NCBI RefSeq assembly: GCF_003463825.1 | Contig: NZ_QSDY01000037.1 | Coordinates: 1 to 17,330 of the forward strand | Length of the DNA: 17,330 nt | Direction of reading: 5' to 3' | DNA from: Veillonella sp. AM51-8BH | Lineage (GTDB): Bacteria; Bacillota; Negativicutes; Veillonellales; Veillonellaceae | In this document: positions 7,139 through 16,500 of the stretch, in pieces | Layout: each line of letters opens with the position of its first letter | How positions within the stretch are numbered: position 1 is the first letter of the stretch | The notes under the pieces: model-generated | Seen by the model: the letters and a program-made list of their open reading frames with translations, nothing else | What the model was told of the DNA's origin: nothing | The model's database searches: none | Translations under genes and position numbers: made by a program

Positions 7139-7528
7139 ATGAAACCTGCAACAACACCGTTAACTGAGCTGCGAATAAATACCTACGAAGACCCATTTTT
7201 ACAACATCAATATGTGTGTTTAGGTCATAAAATTGCCAACATTCGCATATCTCTAAATATGTCCCAACACGAGCTAGCACGCCACGTTGGTATTAGCCGC
7301 AGTTATTTGAGCAAGCTAGAGTGTGGCACAGGCATATCCGGCATGTCTTTAGAAATTTTATTTAAAATCGCTCAAGCATTCCAAATTGATGTAGCTCAGC
7401 TTGTAAGGTTGCGTATCATAGATTATAAAAGTTGCAATGCTCATCTTACGTCACACTATAAACGATTAGAATTTCTAAGTCATACGAGGAACAGCGCGCT
7501 AACTAAAGTTAAGCCAAAGCTAAGTTAA
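7139..7528 (+). CDS. XRE-family helix-turn-helix regulator
   Basis: Residues about 27-90 form a Cro/C1-type helix-turn-helix: LGHKIANIRISLNMSQHELARHVGISRSYLSKLECGTG and then SLEILFKIAQAFQIDVAQLV. The recognition helix is around SRSYLSKLE (53-61). A 26-residue N-terminal extension and a basic C-terminal tail of about 35 residues (ending KVKPKLS) show no recognised domain, so the signal it responds to is unknown. AAAGGA precedes the ATG at 7139. It is monocistronic: crcB lies divergent upstream, and a hairpin terminator and the convergent GntR gene lie downstream. There are no phage or toxin genes next to it, so a role in plasmid or phage control or as an antitoxin is not supported. Confidence 0.85.
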   Translation: MKPATTPLTELRINTYEDPFLQHQYVCLGHKIANIRISLNMSQHELARHVGISRSYLSKLECGTGISGMSLEILFKIAQAFQIDVAQLVRLRIIDYKSCNAHLTSHYKRLEFLSHTRNSALTKVKPKLS

Positions 7529-7560
7529 GCTAATCAAATACAGTATTAACGCTCGTACAG

Positions 7561-7590
7561 AAAAAGCCCCGCCAACGGCGGAGCCTTTCA
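7561..7590 (-). terminator. Rho-independent terminator of the GntR gene
   Basis: Read on the minus strand, GCTCCGCC and GGCGGGGC pair around GTT, with one G-U pair, and are followed by TTTTTC. On the plus strand the same hairpin has a C-A mismatch and a weaker T run, so it may also end the XRE transcript less efficiently. Confidence 0.88.
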
Positions 7591-7612
7591 TAAAGCATGC
7601 CAACAATAGGCA

Positions 7613-8320
7613 TTATACTTCATTAAGTTTTTTGTGTTGCACTTCAGCATTTGCTTTTTTGAAGATAAATGCATTATTAATATGCTGACGCATAGCAGTT
7701 TCTGCTGCCACTTCATCATGACGCTCAATAGCATCTACGATATGATCATGTTCATCGTCGCAATCATGAGTACGCACTGCATTAAAAGAGCTAATGTACA
7801 TGTCGCGATTAACGCGTTCACGGAAGCTCGCTAAGTATTCTACAACGCGTTCATTACCAGAATAATGAGCAATCATAGTATGGAAACGACTGTTTACTTC
7901 AACGCGTTCTGTAGCTTCTTCAATTTCATGCATTTCTTTACAAATTTCACGCAACTCTTTAATTTGTTCATCAGTGGCATGACGGGCACAAAGTCGTGCA
8001 CCAAGGCCTTCCATTACTTCACGCACTTGATACAATGCAATAATCTCTTCAGGAGTATCCGCCTTTACAGTAACACCCTTCCAAGGAACAATAACTACGA
8101 GATTATCTTTAGCCAATTTACGGAATGCTTCGCGAACAGGTGTAGCACTCACTTGCAATTGTTCTGCAATTTTTACTTCGTTAAGCTTTTCTTGTGGCAT
8201 CAATTCGCCTGTTAAGATAGCTGTTTTTAATGTTAAATAAACTTGTTCACTAAGCGGTAATCTTTCAATAGAGTCCACAGCGGACAATTTGTATTTATCT
8301 TTAGAATCTTGTCGTCCCAT
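7613..8320 (-). CDS. GntR-family regulator with FCD domain (FadR subfamily)
   Basis: The 235-residue protein has an N-terminal winged helix (about 20-85) with SEQVYLTLKTAILTGEL, LNEVKIAEQL and VSATPVREAFRKL (58-70), the standard GntR DNA-binding stretch. The C-terminal all-helical FCD domain (about 90-220) keeps the probable metal-binding His residues: H147 in SRFHTMI, H191 in DEHDHIVDAI and H213 in MRQHI. FCD regulators usually bind a small organic acid; the ligand here is not predictable, and no catabolic operon adjoins it. GGGGAT precedes the ATG at 8320. The divergent intergenic region contains two identical near-palindromic sites, which are good candidates for its own operators. Confidence 0.93.
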   Translation of the reverse strand: MGRQDSKDKYKLSAVDSIERLPLSEQVYLTLKTAILTGELMPQEKLNEVKIAEQLQVSATPVREAFRKLAKDNLVVIVPWKGVTVKADTPEEIIALYQVREVMEGLGARLCARHATDEQIKELREICKEMHEIEEATERVEVNSRFHTMIAHYSGNERVVEYLASFRERVNRDMYISSFNAVRTHDCDDEHDHIVDAIERHDEVAAETAMRQHINNAFIFKKANAEVQHKKLNEV

Positions 8321-8361
8321 TAATATCCCCTAATCTTATATCCCGTCAACTCATTCGTACT

Positions 8362-8389
8362 TTCAAAGAACGGCTAAAATGAGTATAAT
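8362..8389 (+). promoter_or_regulatory. Candidate promoter abutting the GntR operators
   Basis: TTCAAA (8362-8367) and TATAAT (8384-8389) are 16 bp apart on the plus strand. The -10 touches the first 14-bp operator copy, so a bound repressor would cover the start site. The resulting leader before the lipid kinase would be about 155 nt. Confidence 0.35.
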
Positions 8390-8417
8390 ATATTGTACGA
8401 TATATATTGTACGATAT
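8390..8417. promoter_or_regulatory. Tandem pair of putative GntR operators
   Basis: ATATTGTACGATAT occurs twice with no gap, at 8390-8403 and 8404-8417. Each copy is near-palindromic about GTAC (its reverse complement differs at one symmetric position pair) and contains TTGTACGA, which resembles the TnGTnnACnA type of site used by FadR-subfamily regulators. They sit 70 bp upstream of the gntR start and 134 bp upstream of the kinase start, so they could mediate autoregulation, control of the kinase, or both. Binding by this protein is inferred from position and symmetry. Confidence 0.6.
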
Positions 8418-8464
8418 ATTTTGTATTTTGAATAAATATGTTATATGTGATTTAGTACATATAG

Positions 8465-8470
8465 TATAAT
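8465..8470 (+). promoter_or_regulatory. Possible -10 box of the lipid kinase gene
   Basis: TATAAT lies 80 bp before the kinase start, but the best -35 candidate (TTATAT at 8441-8446) is poor. This is an alternative to the promoter next to the operators at 8390-8417. The rest of the 230-bp gap is AT-rich and shows no other gene. Confidence 0.3.
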
Positions 8471-8550
8471 TATAGAGCTCACATCTAAGACTGTCAATTT
8501 AACGATAGATAATAGCTATATCTCATTTTTGAAAGTAAGGAAGTTGTACC

Positions 8551-9492
8551 ATGAGCCGTTGTTTAGTTATCATAAATCCTGTATCAGGTGGCGGTGCGGC
8601 ACGTCGCTATGCCCTCGATTTACAATGGAAATTGAGCACCTTGTTTGAAACGATTGAGGTCAAATTCACTACTGGTGAAGGCGATGCTACACGTTTCGCA
8701 AAGGATGCTTGCGAACGCGGATTCGATGCTGTATTCTGCATGGGCGGTGACGGCACCGTAAATGAAACCGTTAACGGTATTGCCCAAGGTGGCTTTAAAT
8801 CTACCTTTGGTTTCATTCCTGTTGGTACTGTAAATGATATGTCTCGTGCCCTTGGTATTCATCAGAATCCAACACAGGCGATCAAACGTATTGATATCAA
8901 TCAAACACGTACCATTGATATCGGTCGTTGTAACAACAAATATTTCTGCAATAATATCGCAGCCGGTGTTATTCCAAAGGTAATCGAAGAGGTTACCCCA
9001 AAGGAAAAAAGCATTTTGGGCCCTCTAGCCTACTTCTTACGGGCAGGGCAAGCCTTATTTACAACAAAGGACTACACATACCGCATCAAAACAGAGAATG
9101 ACGATTTTATCTGTAAATCTCCACTCGTTCTTGCATTGCTCACCAATGTAGTATCTAGCTTTGAACGCTTCATGCCGGAAGCATCTGTAGATGATGGTTA
9201 TATGCGCATCATAATATTCAAGGAATACTTCATCCTCGATATACTCAGCGTATTGCCACTTATCATTAGTGGTGCCATCTACAACTCCCGTTATACAACA
9301 ACACTAACTGTGAAAAAGGCTCATATTGAGTTATTATCTAATATCGGTGATTTACCTACTAATATGGATGGCGACCAAGGCCCATCCATGCCAGTAGATA
9401 TCGAAGTATTGCCACGGGTTCTAAAAGTATTTGCCCCAGCAAAACACAAAAAGAAAAAGGCTTTGAATTTGCCTATACTACCACATATTTAA
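8551..9492 (+). CDS. Diacylglycerol kinase-family lipid kinase (YegS/BmrU-like)
   Basis: The protein has the DAGK catalytic fold: INPVSGGG (8-15), the ATP-binding signature MGGDGTVNETVNG (64-76), PVGTVNDMSRAL (90-101, equivalent to the GTxNDfAR block) and a later NMDGD block near residue 278. It transfers phosphate from ATP to a lipid such as diacylglycerol or a sphingoid base; sequence alone does not fix which. The length of 313 residues is typical. The C terminus is basic (KHKKKK near 297-303), which could favour binding to acidic membrane surfaces. AAGGA precedes the ATG at 8551. It is transcribed alone, divergent from the GntR gene, and ends at a strong terminator. Confidence 0.92.
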   Translation: MSRCLVIINPVSGGGAARRYALDLQWKLSTLFETIEVKFTTGEGDATRFAKDACERGFDAVFCMGGDGTVNETVNGIAQGGFKSTFGFIPVGTVNDMSRALGIHQNPTQAIKRIDINQTRTIDIGRCNNKYFCNNIAAGVIPKVIEEVTPKEKSILGPLAYFLRAGQALFTTKDYTYRIKTENDDFICKSPLVLALLTNVVSSFERFMPEASVDDGYMRIIIFKEYFILDILSVLPLIISGAIYNSRYTTTLTVKKAHIELLSNIGDLPTNMDGDQGPSMPVDIEVLPRVLKVFAPAKHKKKKALNLPILPHI

Positions 9493-9542
9493 TAAATTGT
9501 AGAAAAATCTACAGGACAAAACTATATAACAATCTATAACAC

Positions 9543-9575
9543 AAAAGCTCTCTATTCAAGAATAGAGAGCTTTTT
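9543..9575 (+). terminator. Bidirectional rho-independent terminator
   Basis: AAGCTCTCTATT (9545-9556) pairs with AATAGAGAGCTT (9561-9572) around CAAG, giving a 12-bp stem followed by TTTTT. It ends the lipid kinase gene. The A run before the stem lets it also act on minus-strand transcripts leaving addA, which ends at 9660. Confidence 0.92.
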
Positions 9576-9659
9576 ATGTTCATTACCTTATAGGAAATAC
9601 CTACCTAGTCCCTGCATATTTCTCATGCATAGCACTAAGTTAAGCACATACTTACAAGG

Positions 9660-11282
9660 CTAGTCTATGATGATAGCATCATGCAAACGGAAGCTATAGA
9701 TATAACATGCTTTCACAGGCATCCCTGTCAATCGCTGCAAGGCCTCTTTATAGAGATCCATTTGTATTTTATAGCGCTTGATAAGGTCTTCCCCAGATTT
9801 GACGCGGTCCGTCTTGTAATCTACGAGAATCCACTCACCGTCCTCTTCAAAGGCAGTATCGATAATACCTTGGAGGAATAGATTTTCGCCGTCCTCTAAG
9901 GTATCGTATACGCGTTTCCCTTCAAAAAGCATACTAAACGGCAATTCACGCTCAATACGCTTCGCATTGATAAGACGCTTTCCAAGGTCAGAACTAAAGA
10001 ATTTATATAGACTTGTATCGCTTAATAGATTTCGTTCTTCCTCTGTGAAAGTCCCTTTCATTACAAGTGCATCAAGCTCTTTTGTTAAAGAAGCTTGAGT
10101 ATACTGCGCAAGAGGAAGCCATTGCATGGCCTCATGCATCAAGGTACCCCATTGAGCCCCTGTCAACACATCCTCTTCGGACTGTAATGCTTGAGGCTTG
10201 CGACCGAATACGGAATTCGCCAATTCGTCGGATGAAACAGTTACATCTGAAGTCTCCGTAATTGGTAAACCAGCAGCATTGGTATTCTTCGCCTCAACAT
10301 TTGCAGATGATTTTGGATCTAGCTTAATAGCTTGACCTAAGATTGCATCTGAAACGGCTCGTTTAGCCCCTGTATCTACCGTTACAATCGGTTCGTTCAA
10401 GGTATCAATAGTGCCTGCTTCAAGTTCACGTTCTTGGAATCGTCGTTTCAATTCACTGACGGAAATCTTAGCCGTGCGTCGCGTAGCGTCGCTGTACGGA
10501 TAGGTATAGTTAAAACGATCTATTGTTTCCTGCGGTAATTCCACAGAGTTAACAGCTTGTAATTCTCGTACCTTATTGATGGTAGTTTCATCGATATCTG
10601 CCTTGTAATCGAGATCACCGTAGAGCGAGCCATCGTGGACTTCGACCTTGATGCGACATTTTTTATCTGGTAAGTCAAAATAGGTCGGTCCTTCGTACTC
10701 AATGGCTACGCGCAATGGGTTACCACCGTCCAAATGACGGGTAAATCCCATAATTAACCATTCTAGATACGTATTAGCTTGAGTGATAATATCCGTCGGC
10801 AACTGTTGTCCTTCTACAGCGGCAACATTGTTAATGAGCTCACCTAGGCTAGATAATTTACCTGCAGAATTCTTGAACCCCTTTACAAAGCCTGTTAGGA
10901 ACAATTTATCTCGAGCTCGTGTTAAGGCTACATAGAGAATACGCTGTTCCTCTGCTTTGAGGGCCGCTTCTTTGACGTCTTTCACGTAAAACCACGGCAT
11001 AGTTGGGAAAGACACCCGAATATCTGGGAAGTACCCCTTAAGACCAAGTCCTGCGTTTTTATCGATGAGGAGCTCTGAACGAAGATCCATCATATTGAAC
11101 CGTTTTTGAACGCCAGATAAGAACACCACAGGGAATTCAAGGCCCTTACTCTTATGGATGGTCATGAGGCGCACCACATTATCCGCTTCACTCACCACAT
11201 TAGCTAGCGGCATATCTTGGTTGCTATCGCGCAAGCTTTCAACAAAGCGCAAGAATCTAAAGAGTCCACGGAAGCCAGAGGC
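9660..11282 (-). CDS. addA: AddA C-terminal part, helicase motifs V-VI and nuclease (frameshifted)
   Basis: This frame opens after a stop at 11283-11285 and reads ASGFRGLFRFLRFVESL, the sequence expected to follow the end of the N-terminal AddA fragment. It carries helicase motif V (IHKSKGLEFPVVF), motif VI (ILYVALTRARDKL), a low-conservation Ser/Thr/Ala-rich linker of about 80 residues, and a RecB-type nuclease domain with GTLMHEAMQW, the metal-binding IDTAFEEDGEWILVDYKTDR and the QMDLY motif. All nuclease residues are present. There is no plausible independent start: the first ATG (11213) has no ribosome binding site and the only earlier option is a TTG. It therefore looks like part of one broken gene, either a pseudogene or a sequencing error. 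Confidence 0.88.
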   Translation of the reverse strand, partial: ASGFRGLFRFLRFVESLRDSNQDMPLANVVSEADNVVRLMTIHKSKGLEFPVVFLSGVQKRFNMMDLRSELLIDKNAGLGLKGYFPDIRVSFPTMPWFYVKDVKEAALKAEEQRILYVALTRARDKLFLTGFVKGFKNSAGKLSSLGELINNVAAVEGQQLPTDIITQANTYLEWLIMGFTRHLDGGNPLRVAIEYEGPTYFDLPDKKCRIKVEVHDGSLYGDLDYKADIDETTINKVRELQAVNSVELPQETIDRFNYTYPYSDATRRTAKISVSELKRRFQERELEAGTIDTLNEPIVTVDTGAKRAVSDAILGQAIKLDPKSSANVEAKNTNAAGLPITETSDVTVSSDELANSVFGRKPQALQSEEDVLTGAQWGTLMHEAMQWLPLAQYTQASLTKELDALVMKGTFTEEERNLLSDTSLYKFFSSDLGKRLINAKRIERELPFSMLFEGKRVYDTLEDGENLFLQGIIDTAFEEDGEWILVDYKTDRVKSGEDLIKRYKIQMDLYKEALQRLTGMPVKACYIYSFRLHDAIIID

Positions 11283-13549
11283 TCATAGCCCTTAGCTCGG
11301 TCATACAGAGCGAGTACATTCGCGCGGCGCACGAGACCATTTGGCATGGCACCTACATAGTTAACATAGTCTTGAGATTCGTAAATATCCCATAGCAAAT
11401 CGGTCACACCGTGACGGCGCGACAAGGTACGCCAACGCTCCATATGGTCAATAAAAGCTAATAGGCGCTCATCTTGAGCCTCTTCAGCATAGGCTGGCAT
11501 TAGAGACCACAGAGAACCCTCTCCAGATAGGCGCAATGCGCCTAGTTCGTTTGCATCAAGCCCCACAAGACCAGAGTGTAACACCGCCGCCATTGGCAAG
11601 TCTTGTTCTGGATTATCTATGATAGATAGCAACGCTAGCAAAAGTTGGATTTCCTGTGCTTCAAAGTAGCCATCTCGCTCGTTTACCACCGCAGGGATGC
11701 CCGCTTGGCGCATAGCCTCTACGGCACGAGTGCCCCAACCGGCCAAGGATCTTCGCAAAATAGCAAAGTCACGCCACTCGATTTGACGGAACGTACCATC
11801 TGGATTTTGCACCTTTTTCTTAGCACCGTGGATTTCCTTAATCTTTTGGATGATGAAATCTAGCTCACGCTCGTTGTTTTCAGGGTCATCACCTTCGTCC
11901 TCGTCGCTTTCACTAGCACTGAGGGTATCCTTACTCACATCTAAAAGCTGCAATTCCACGTCTCCTCCAACCCAATCCTCCGGCGCATTCTCAACGATGC
12001 GACCAGGAATAAGGGATTCCGCCTCCGTATAATTTAGCTCGGCCGCCTCTTCCGTCATGATTTGATAGAACAAGAAGTTCGTAGCGGCCAAAATATTTTC
12101 GTGAGATCGGAAATTCTTTGCTAGGTCGATACGACGCTCTACCGCATCAGTGTCGCCGTAGGTATTATATTTCTCCATAAACAGAGAACTATCAGCCATA
12201 CGGAAGCTATAAATCGCTTGCTTCACATCCCCTACATAGAACCGGTTATCAACGCGAGAAATCAAGTTAATAATCGTCTCTTGCACACCATTCGTATCTT
12301 GGTATTCGTCGACCATGATTTCTTTGAACGTATCTTGCAACTCCTTCGCTACATCGGACGGCTGAGGGTCATCCTCTGTGCCCGGCTCAACGAGAAGGGC
12401 CAAGCATAGATGCTCAAGATCACTAAAGTCCATGATACCTTGTTCTTGTTTCATATCTCGATACGCCTTATGGAACGCAATCGTAAGCTCTACTAAACCT
12501 TCGATGATTGGATATTGAGCCTTGAACTGCTCTTGCAAGGTAGCTTCTGGCACAGTAAACACAGCCCCTTGCATCGCTTTAAGGTCATCTTTATTTTGGG
12601 AACCTAAGGATTTAAACTCTGCTACCAATATAGGATCAAAGGCTTGTGCCTCTTTTGACCCCATGCGGAACTGGTCCTTAATAAAGGTATCCGTATGCTT
12701 ACAAGCTTCACCCATATCATCCCAAGTTTGGGCTGATGAAAGCATGCCTAGTGCGGCTAGTTGATTATCATATATGTTTTGCCATTTATGAGGCCCCACT
12801 GGATCCAATAAGATTTGTTCCATCCGCTCTAAACGCTCGCGAATACGGTCAATAACAGCTACATGTTGATCCCACATATATTGGCCCCATAGGGTCTCAC
12901 TAGGATTTACAGTCATAGCCTCTTTATAAGGCTCTAAGGCTTTTCGTAACCACCCATCAGGATTGGCAAGGGACATGGCGTAGTTATATAGCGACATAAT
13001 CTTTGCTGTTAATCCTGCATCCGATTTATCATCGCTAAAGAAATCCGCCAATTCATAGATATTATAAAGGCCCTCTTCATAGGATTTAGTTAATAAATCG
13101 GCTAGCACCTCTTGTTGTAACAATGCCATTTCTGCTTCGTTACCGATGCGAGCAGTAGGATTAATATCGAGCTTGTAAAAGTAAGACCGAATCACCCATT
13201 GGCAGAAGGAGTGCAATGTAGAAATATGAGCAGACGGCAACAGGTTGAGCTGTCGTTCGAGGCGCTCTTGCATAGCCTCGTCATCGGTAGACTCCATGGC
13301 TTTCGCCAAAGCAAGACCAATACGAGCGCTCATCTCTTGAGCAGCTGCCTTTGTAAAGGTTACAACCATGAGCTCTTGAACGGATAACGGGTTATCCATG
13401 TCTTTTAAACGGGTAATAATACGCTCTACAAGAACCGCCGTTTTACCTGATCCAGCAGCTGCCGCTACTAGCAAGGTTTGATTATCTAAGAACGAGTCCT
13501 TCGGCGCTATGATGGCAGACTCCTGCTCTGGCGTCCATTTAACACCCAT
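11204..13549 (-). CDS. addA: AddA N-terminal helicase part (frameshifted)
   Basis: AddA is the helicase-nuclease subunit that resects double-strand breaks with AddB and loads recombination. This part shows WTPEQESAI (5-13), Walker A AAAAGSGKT (29-37), motif Ia VTFTKAAAQEMSARI, STLHSFC, DEYQD (about 411-415), YVGDVKQAIYSFRMA and AKNFRS. The start is ATG 13549, because AAGGAGG lies 8 nt before it; a GTG at 13558 overlaps that site and can be rejected. The true AddA sequence continues to GYE near 11282, after which 25 unrelated residues (PLASVDSL... to KICR) lead to a stop. One restored G gives an intact 1296-residue AddA spanning 9660-13549. It overlaps the end of addB by 11 bp, suggesting translational coupling. 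Confidence 0.92.
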   Translation of the reverse strand: MGVKWTPEQESAIIAPKDSFLDNQTLLVAAAAGSGKTAVLVERIITRLKDMDNPLSVQELMVVTFTKAAAQEMSARIGLALAKAMESTDDEAMQERLERQLNLLPSAHISTLHSFCQWVIRSYFYKLDINPTARIGNEAEMALLQQEVLADLLTKSYEEGLYNIYELADFFSDDKSDAGLTAKIMSLYNYAMSLANPDGWLRKALEPYKEAMTVNPSETLWGQYMWDQHVAVIDRIRERLERMEQILLDPVGPHKWQNIYDNQLAALGMLSSAQTWDDMGEACKHTDTFIKDQFRMGSKEAQAFDPILVAEFKSLGSQNKDDLKAMQGAVFTVPEATLQEQFKAQYPIIEGLVELTIAFHKAYRDMKQEQGIMDFSDLEHLCLALLVEPGTEDDPQPSDVAKELQDTFKEIMVDEYQDTNGVQETIINLISRVDNRFYVGDVKQAIYSFRMADSSLFMEKYNTYGDTDAVERRIDLAKNFRSHENILAATNFLFYQIMTEEAAELNYTEAESLIPGRIVENAPEDWVGGDVELQLLDVSKDTLSASESDEDEGDDPENNERELDFIIQKIKEIHGAKKKVQNPDGTFRQIEWRDFAILRRSLAGWGTRAVEAMRQAGIPAVVNERDGYFEAQEIQLLLALLSIIDNPEQDLPMAAVLHSGLVGLDANELGALRLSGEGSLWSLMPAYAEEAQDERLLAFIDHMERWRTLSRRHGVTDLLWDIYESQDYVNYVGAMPNGLVRRANVLALYDRAKGYEPLASVDSLDSCALLKACAIATKICR
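11268..11285 (-). other. addA: Frameshift site in addA
   Basis: On the coding strand the sequence reads GGC TAT GAG CCT CTG, whereas the downstream frame needs GAG GCC TCT GGC TTC. Loss of one G from a GG pair explains it exactly: the two halves sum to a whole number of codons (1297 including stop) when one base is added. No X-XXY-YYZ slippery heptamer is visible, so programmed frameshifting is not supported. Confidence 0.85.
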
Positions 13550-16500
13550 GGTTTTCACCTCCTTCGTTACTATTACTTCTGTCGTTACTGTTGTTTCCGT
13601 TACTACTATTTCGGCCGTTGTTGCGATACTCGTTGTTATCGCTATTTTCGTCGTTTAGAACCTCTTTCATCCGTTCTAATGCATCATCTTCAGACAAGCC
13701 AGACAGATAATTATACTTATTACGGCTAGAGTCAAAACGGCATACAGTATTGTAATCACAGTATGTACAAGGTCTATTCTTATTTAACTGGTATGGCTGA
13801 ATTGGGAATTGACCGTCCCCGATATGGCGACCGATGTCAGCCATTACGTGGTTTGTATAACGGCACATTACATCAAATTCGCCAGAATTCTTAACCTTAC
13901 GCAAGTCTCTACTAGAAATAGTTTGGTCCTTTTTCGTAGCGATTGGTACATATGGTCCTCGTTTAGATCCATAAGACAAAAATTTATTATCGATATGCGT
14001 CAACAACTCGATATCATCAGAGAAGTATCCACTGTTTTGCCATGCATCGCTTTCCTTAGCCAAAGATACGGCATCTTCATAAGAGATAGGCGCATCGGCA
14101 GGAATTTTAGGATTTTTCACATAGGAATACACCACAGCCGCCGGTGACATGGTGCCACCATGCGTTTTGCCATAAGCAGATTCTAAGGCTAGTAGATAGG
14201 TCATAAGCTGCAGTTTTAGTCCATAGTATACATCTTGTGCCGTTACATGGGCGCCGCCCGATTTGTAATCGATAACCATGCCATAGGTTTGACCATCTCG
14301 GGTATATTCATCGATGCGGTCAATTTGACCGATGAGGCGTAAATAACGGTCTTCTCCAAGTGGTACCCGAATTGGATCCCAGCCGCCTTGACGGCCAAAA
14401 TCTTGCTCTAAGTACTTCGTATCAAAATCACTACGCTTCGACCACTCTACGAGGCGATCTACCGTCACATGTAATGTTCGTTGTACACGCTGCTCGATTG
14501 CCTTTTGGTAGGCATCACTTGTTTCCTCGCCACCCTGATTTTCTTGTAAAATCTCATCGGCTACAGAACGACATAAATTTTGTTGCTCCTCTTCATTGAG
14601 ATCACGCCATTGTTTATTATGATCTAATAGATAATTACCTAAACGCTCTAGGTTAGCATGAAGGAATGTACCAATTTCAGGAGCACCAAAGGAGCGTACA
14701 CGACGCGGTTCCAATTTCAAACCATATTGGGCATAGAACTTGAACGGACATTGCTGATATCTCTCTAGACGCGTCACAGAACCAGACATATAGCCTTTAG
14801 ATAGGAACAATCCATTCACTAAATCCTTTGTAATGACAGGTACATCATTATTATCTCGAATACCACGAGATACCTCACCTAAACGAGGACGATAGGTGTC
14901 ACTTTCACGAGCCCAGTTATAGAGACCCCACCACAATGGATTTACCTCATGACCACTAAAGAGGGCGCCCCAGCGCTCAGACAATAGGGACAAACTCTGT
15001 AAAGGTCTCCATACATAATCCGACTCAGTATCAGGTGCAATGGAGAGTGGAATATCTATAGGCTTATCTACATAACCAAGGGATTCTAATCGTTTCACCA
15101 CGAGAGATGGCTCAAGGCCTGTTCCATCTTCACCAGAGCTTGCATAGGACAGCGTCAAGGAATCGGATGCTCGCGTCATAGCTAGGTATAATAGGAAATT
15201 CTCGTTGAAAGCCTTCGGCAAGGCTCCTTCAGCTAAAGTAATGCCGGCATCCGCCAATTCTTGACGTTCCTTATCCTTAATAAGTCCTTCATCGCCCATG
15301 CTTTGTGGGAATACGCCTTGGTTGAGGCCCATGACGAATACCTTAGGCCACCATTGGCTATAACCACGTTCGATGGTGGTGATTACCACATGGTCCAAGG
15401 ACGGAGGAATCATAGAATAATTCACATCGCTCAATCCTTCTTCAAGGAGCAACATCATCTCATCTAGAGTCAACACTTCATCCTTCATGACCATAGAGAT
15501 TTCATCTATGAAAGAAATAACCGCATTATACATCTGTTCATGGCTGGCTTTTGACTCTTGATCCCCCACCGTTTCAGCGTCTTGTGCCCATTCATAGAGA
15601 TGCTCGGGTACTTGCAAGGTTTCTAAGAGACCATACAGCTGTGCACCCCACTCAGCGCCCGTATGACCTTCGCTATGAGCGGCAAAGTCAAACCATGGGG
15701 ATAGAATATCCATAATGGTTTGCCTTGCTTGGTTGACACGAGCTCTACGCGGTGCATCTACATGACTTTCTTCTTCTTGCCCTTCATGAAAGCCTCGTAA
15801 ATAGGGCCAGCTTTCACGTTCCCATTTATAATGGTCTATACCAAACTCGAGTACATAGTTTTCTAATTCATCTACGGCCTCACGGGAAAGAGGCATCAAG
15901 TCTGTTTTAAGCAATAAGAACATGCTGTCTCGGCTGTAGTTATGACGCACGATATCAAAGAGCGCTGTCAACAACTCGCCTAATGGATGATTTTTCATAG
16001 GCCGCTGACGGTCGATAAAATGTGGAATACCATAACGACCGAAGACCTTTTCTAAGGTATCCCCGTACGTTTCCGACTCGCGAAGCATGATACATACATC
16101 GCGGTAACGTGCCTCTGGAGAGGATTCTACGTAGGCTAAAATACGGCGAGCCACTGCATCAGCTTCTCGTTCTCGGTTGTAACCACGAATGAGGGGAATA
16201 GTAGTATCCGTAGAATTTTGCTTACTAGGGCTAGTAAAATAATTAGCCTCTAATTCTTGTACGATGTGAGGGCCCCGTTTCCCGTCAAAACCAACCCAAT
16301 TAATACTAGAGCCATAACGAGCCAGTAAGGTATCGTATATTTCTAAAGGACGACTAAAGAGATGTTCCCCTCGACGTGCTAGGTTTAATGCCTTCGGAGC
16401 CATTGGCAAGTCGATGGTAATAACTGCTTCCTTAGCCAACTCAAACAAGGTATAGATCAACTCATAGTGTGTGGGTGTAAACCAATGAAAGCCATCGATA

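Noticed and set aside
7139..7528. XRE protein as phage repressor or antitoxin
   Set aside because: There is no toxin, integrase or phage gene next to it, and it is flanked by housekeeping genes.
11204..11290. Programmed -1 ribosomal frameshift in addA
   Set aside because: No X-XXY-YYZ heptamer lies at the junction, and a single missing G explains the change more simply.
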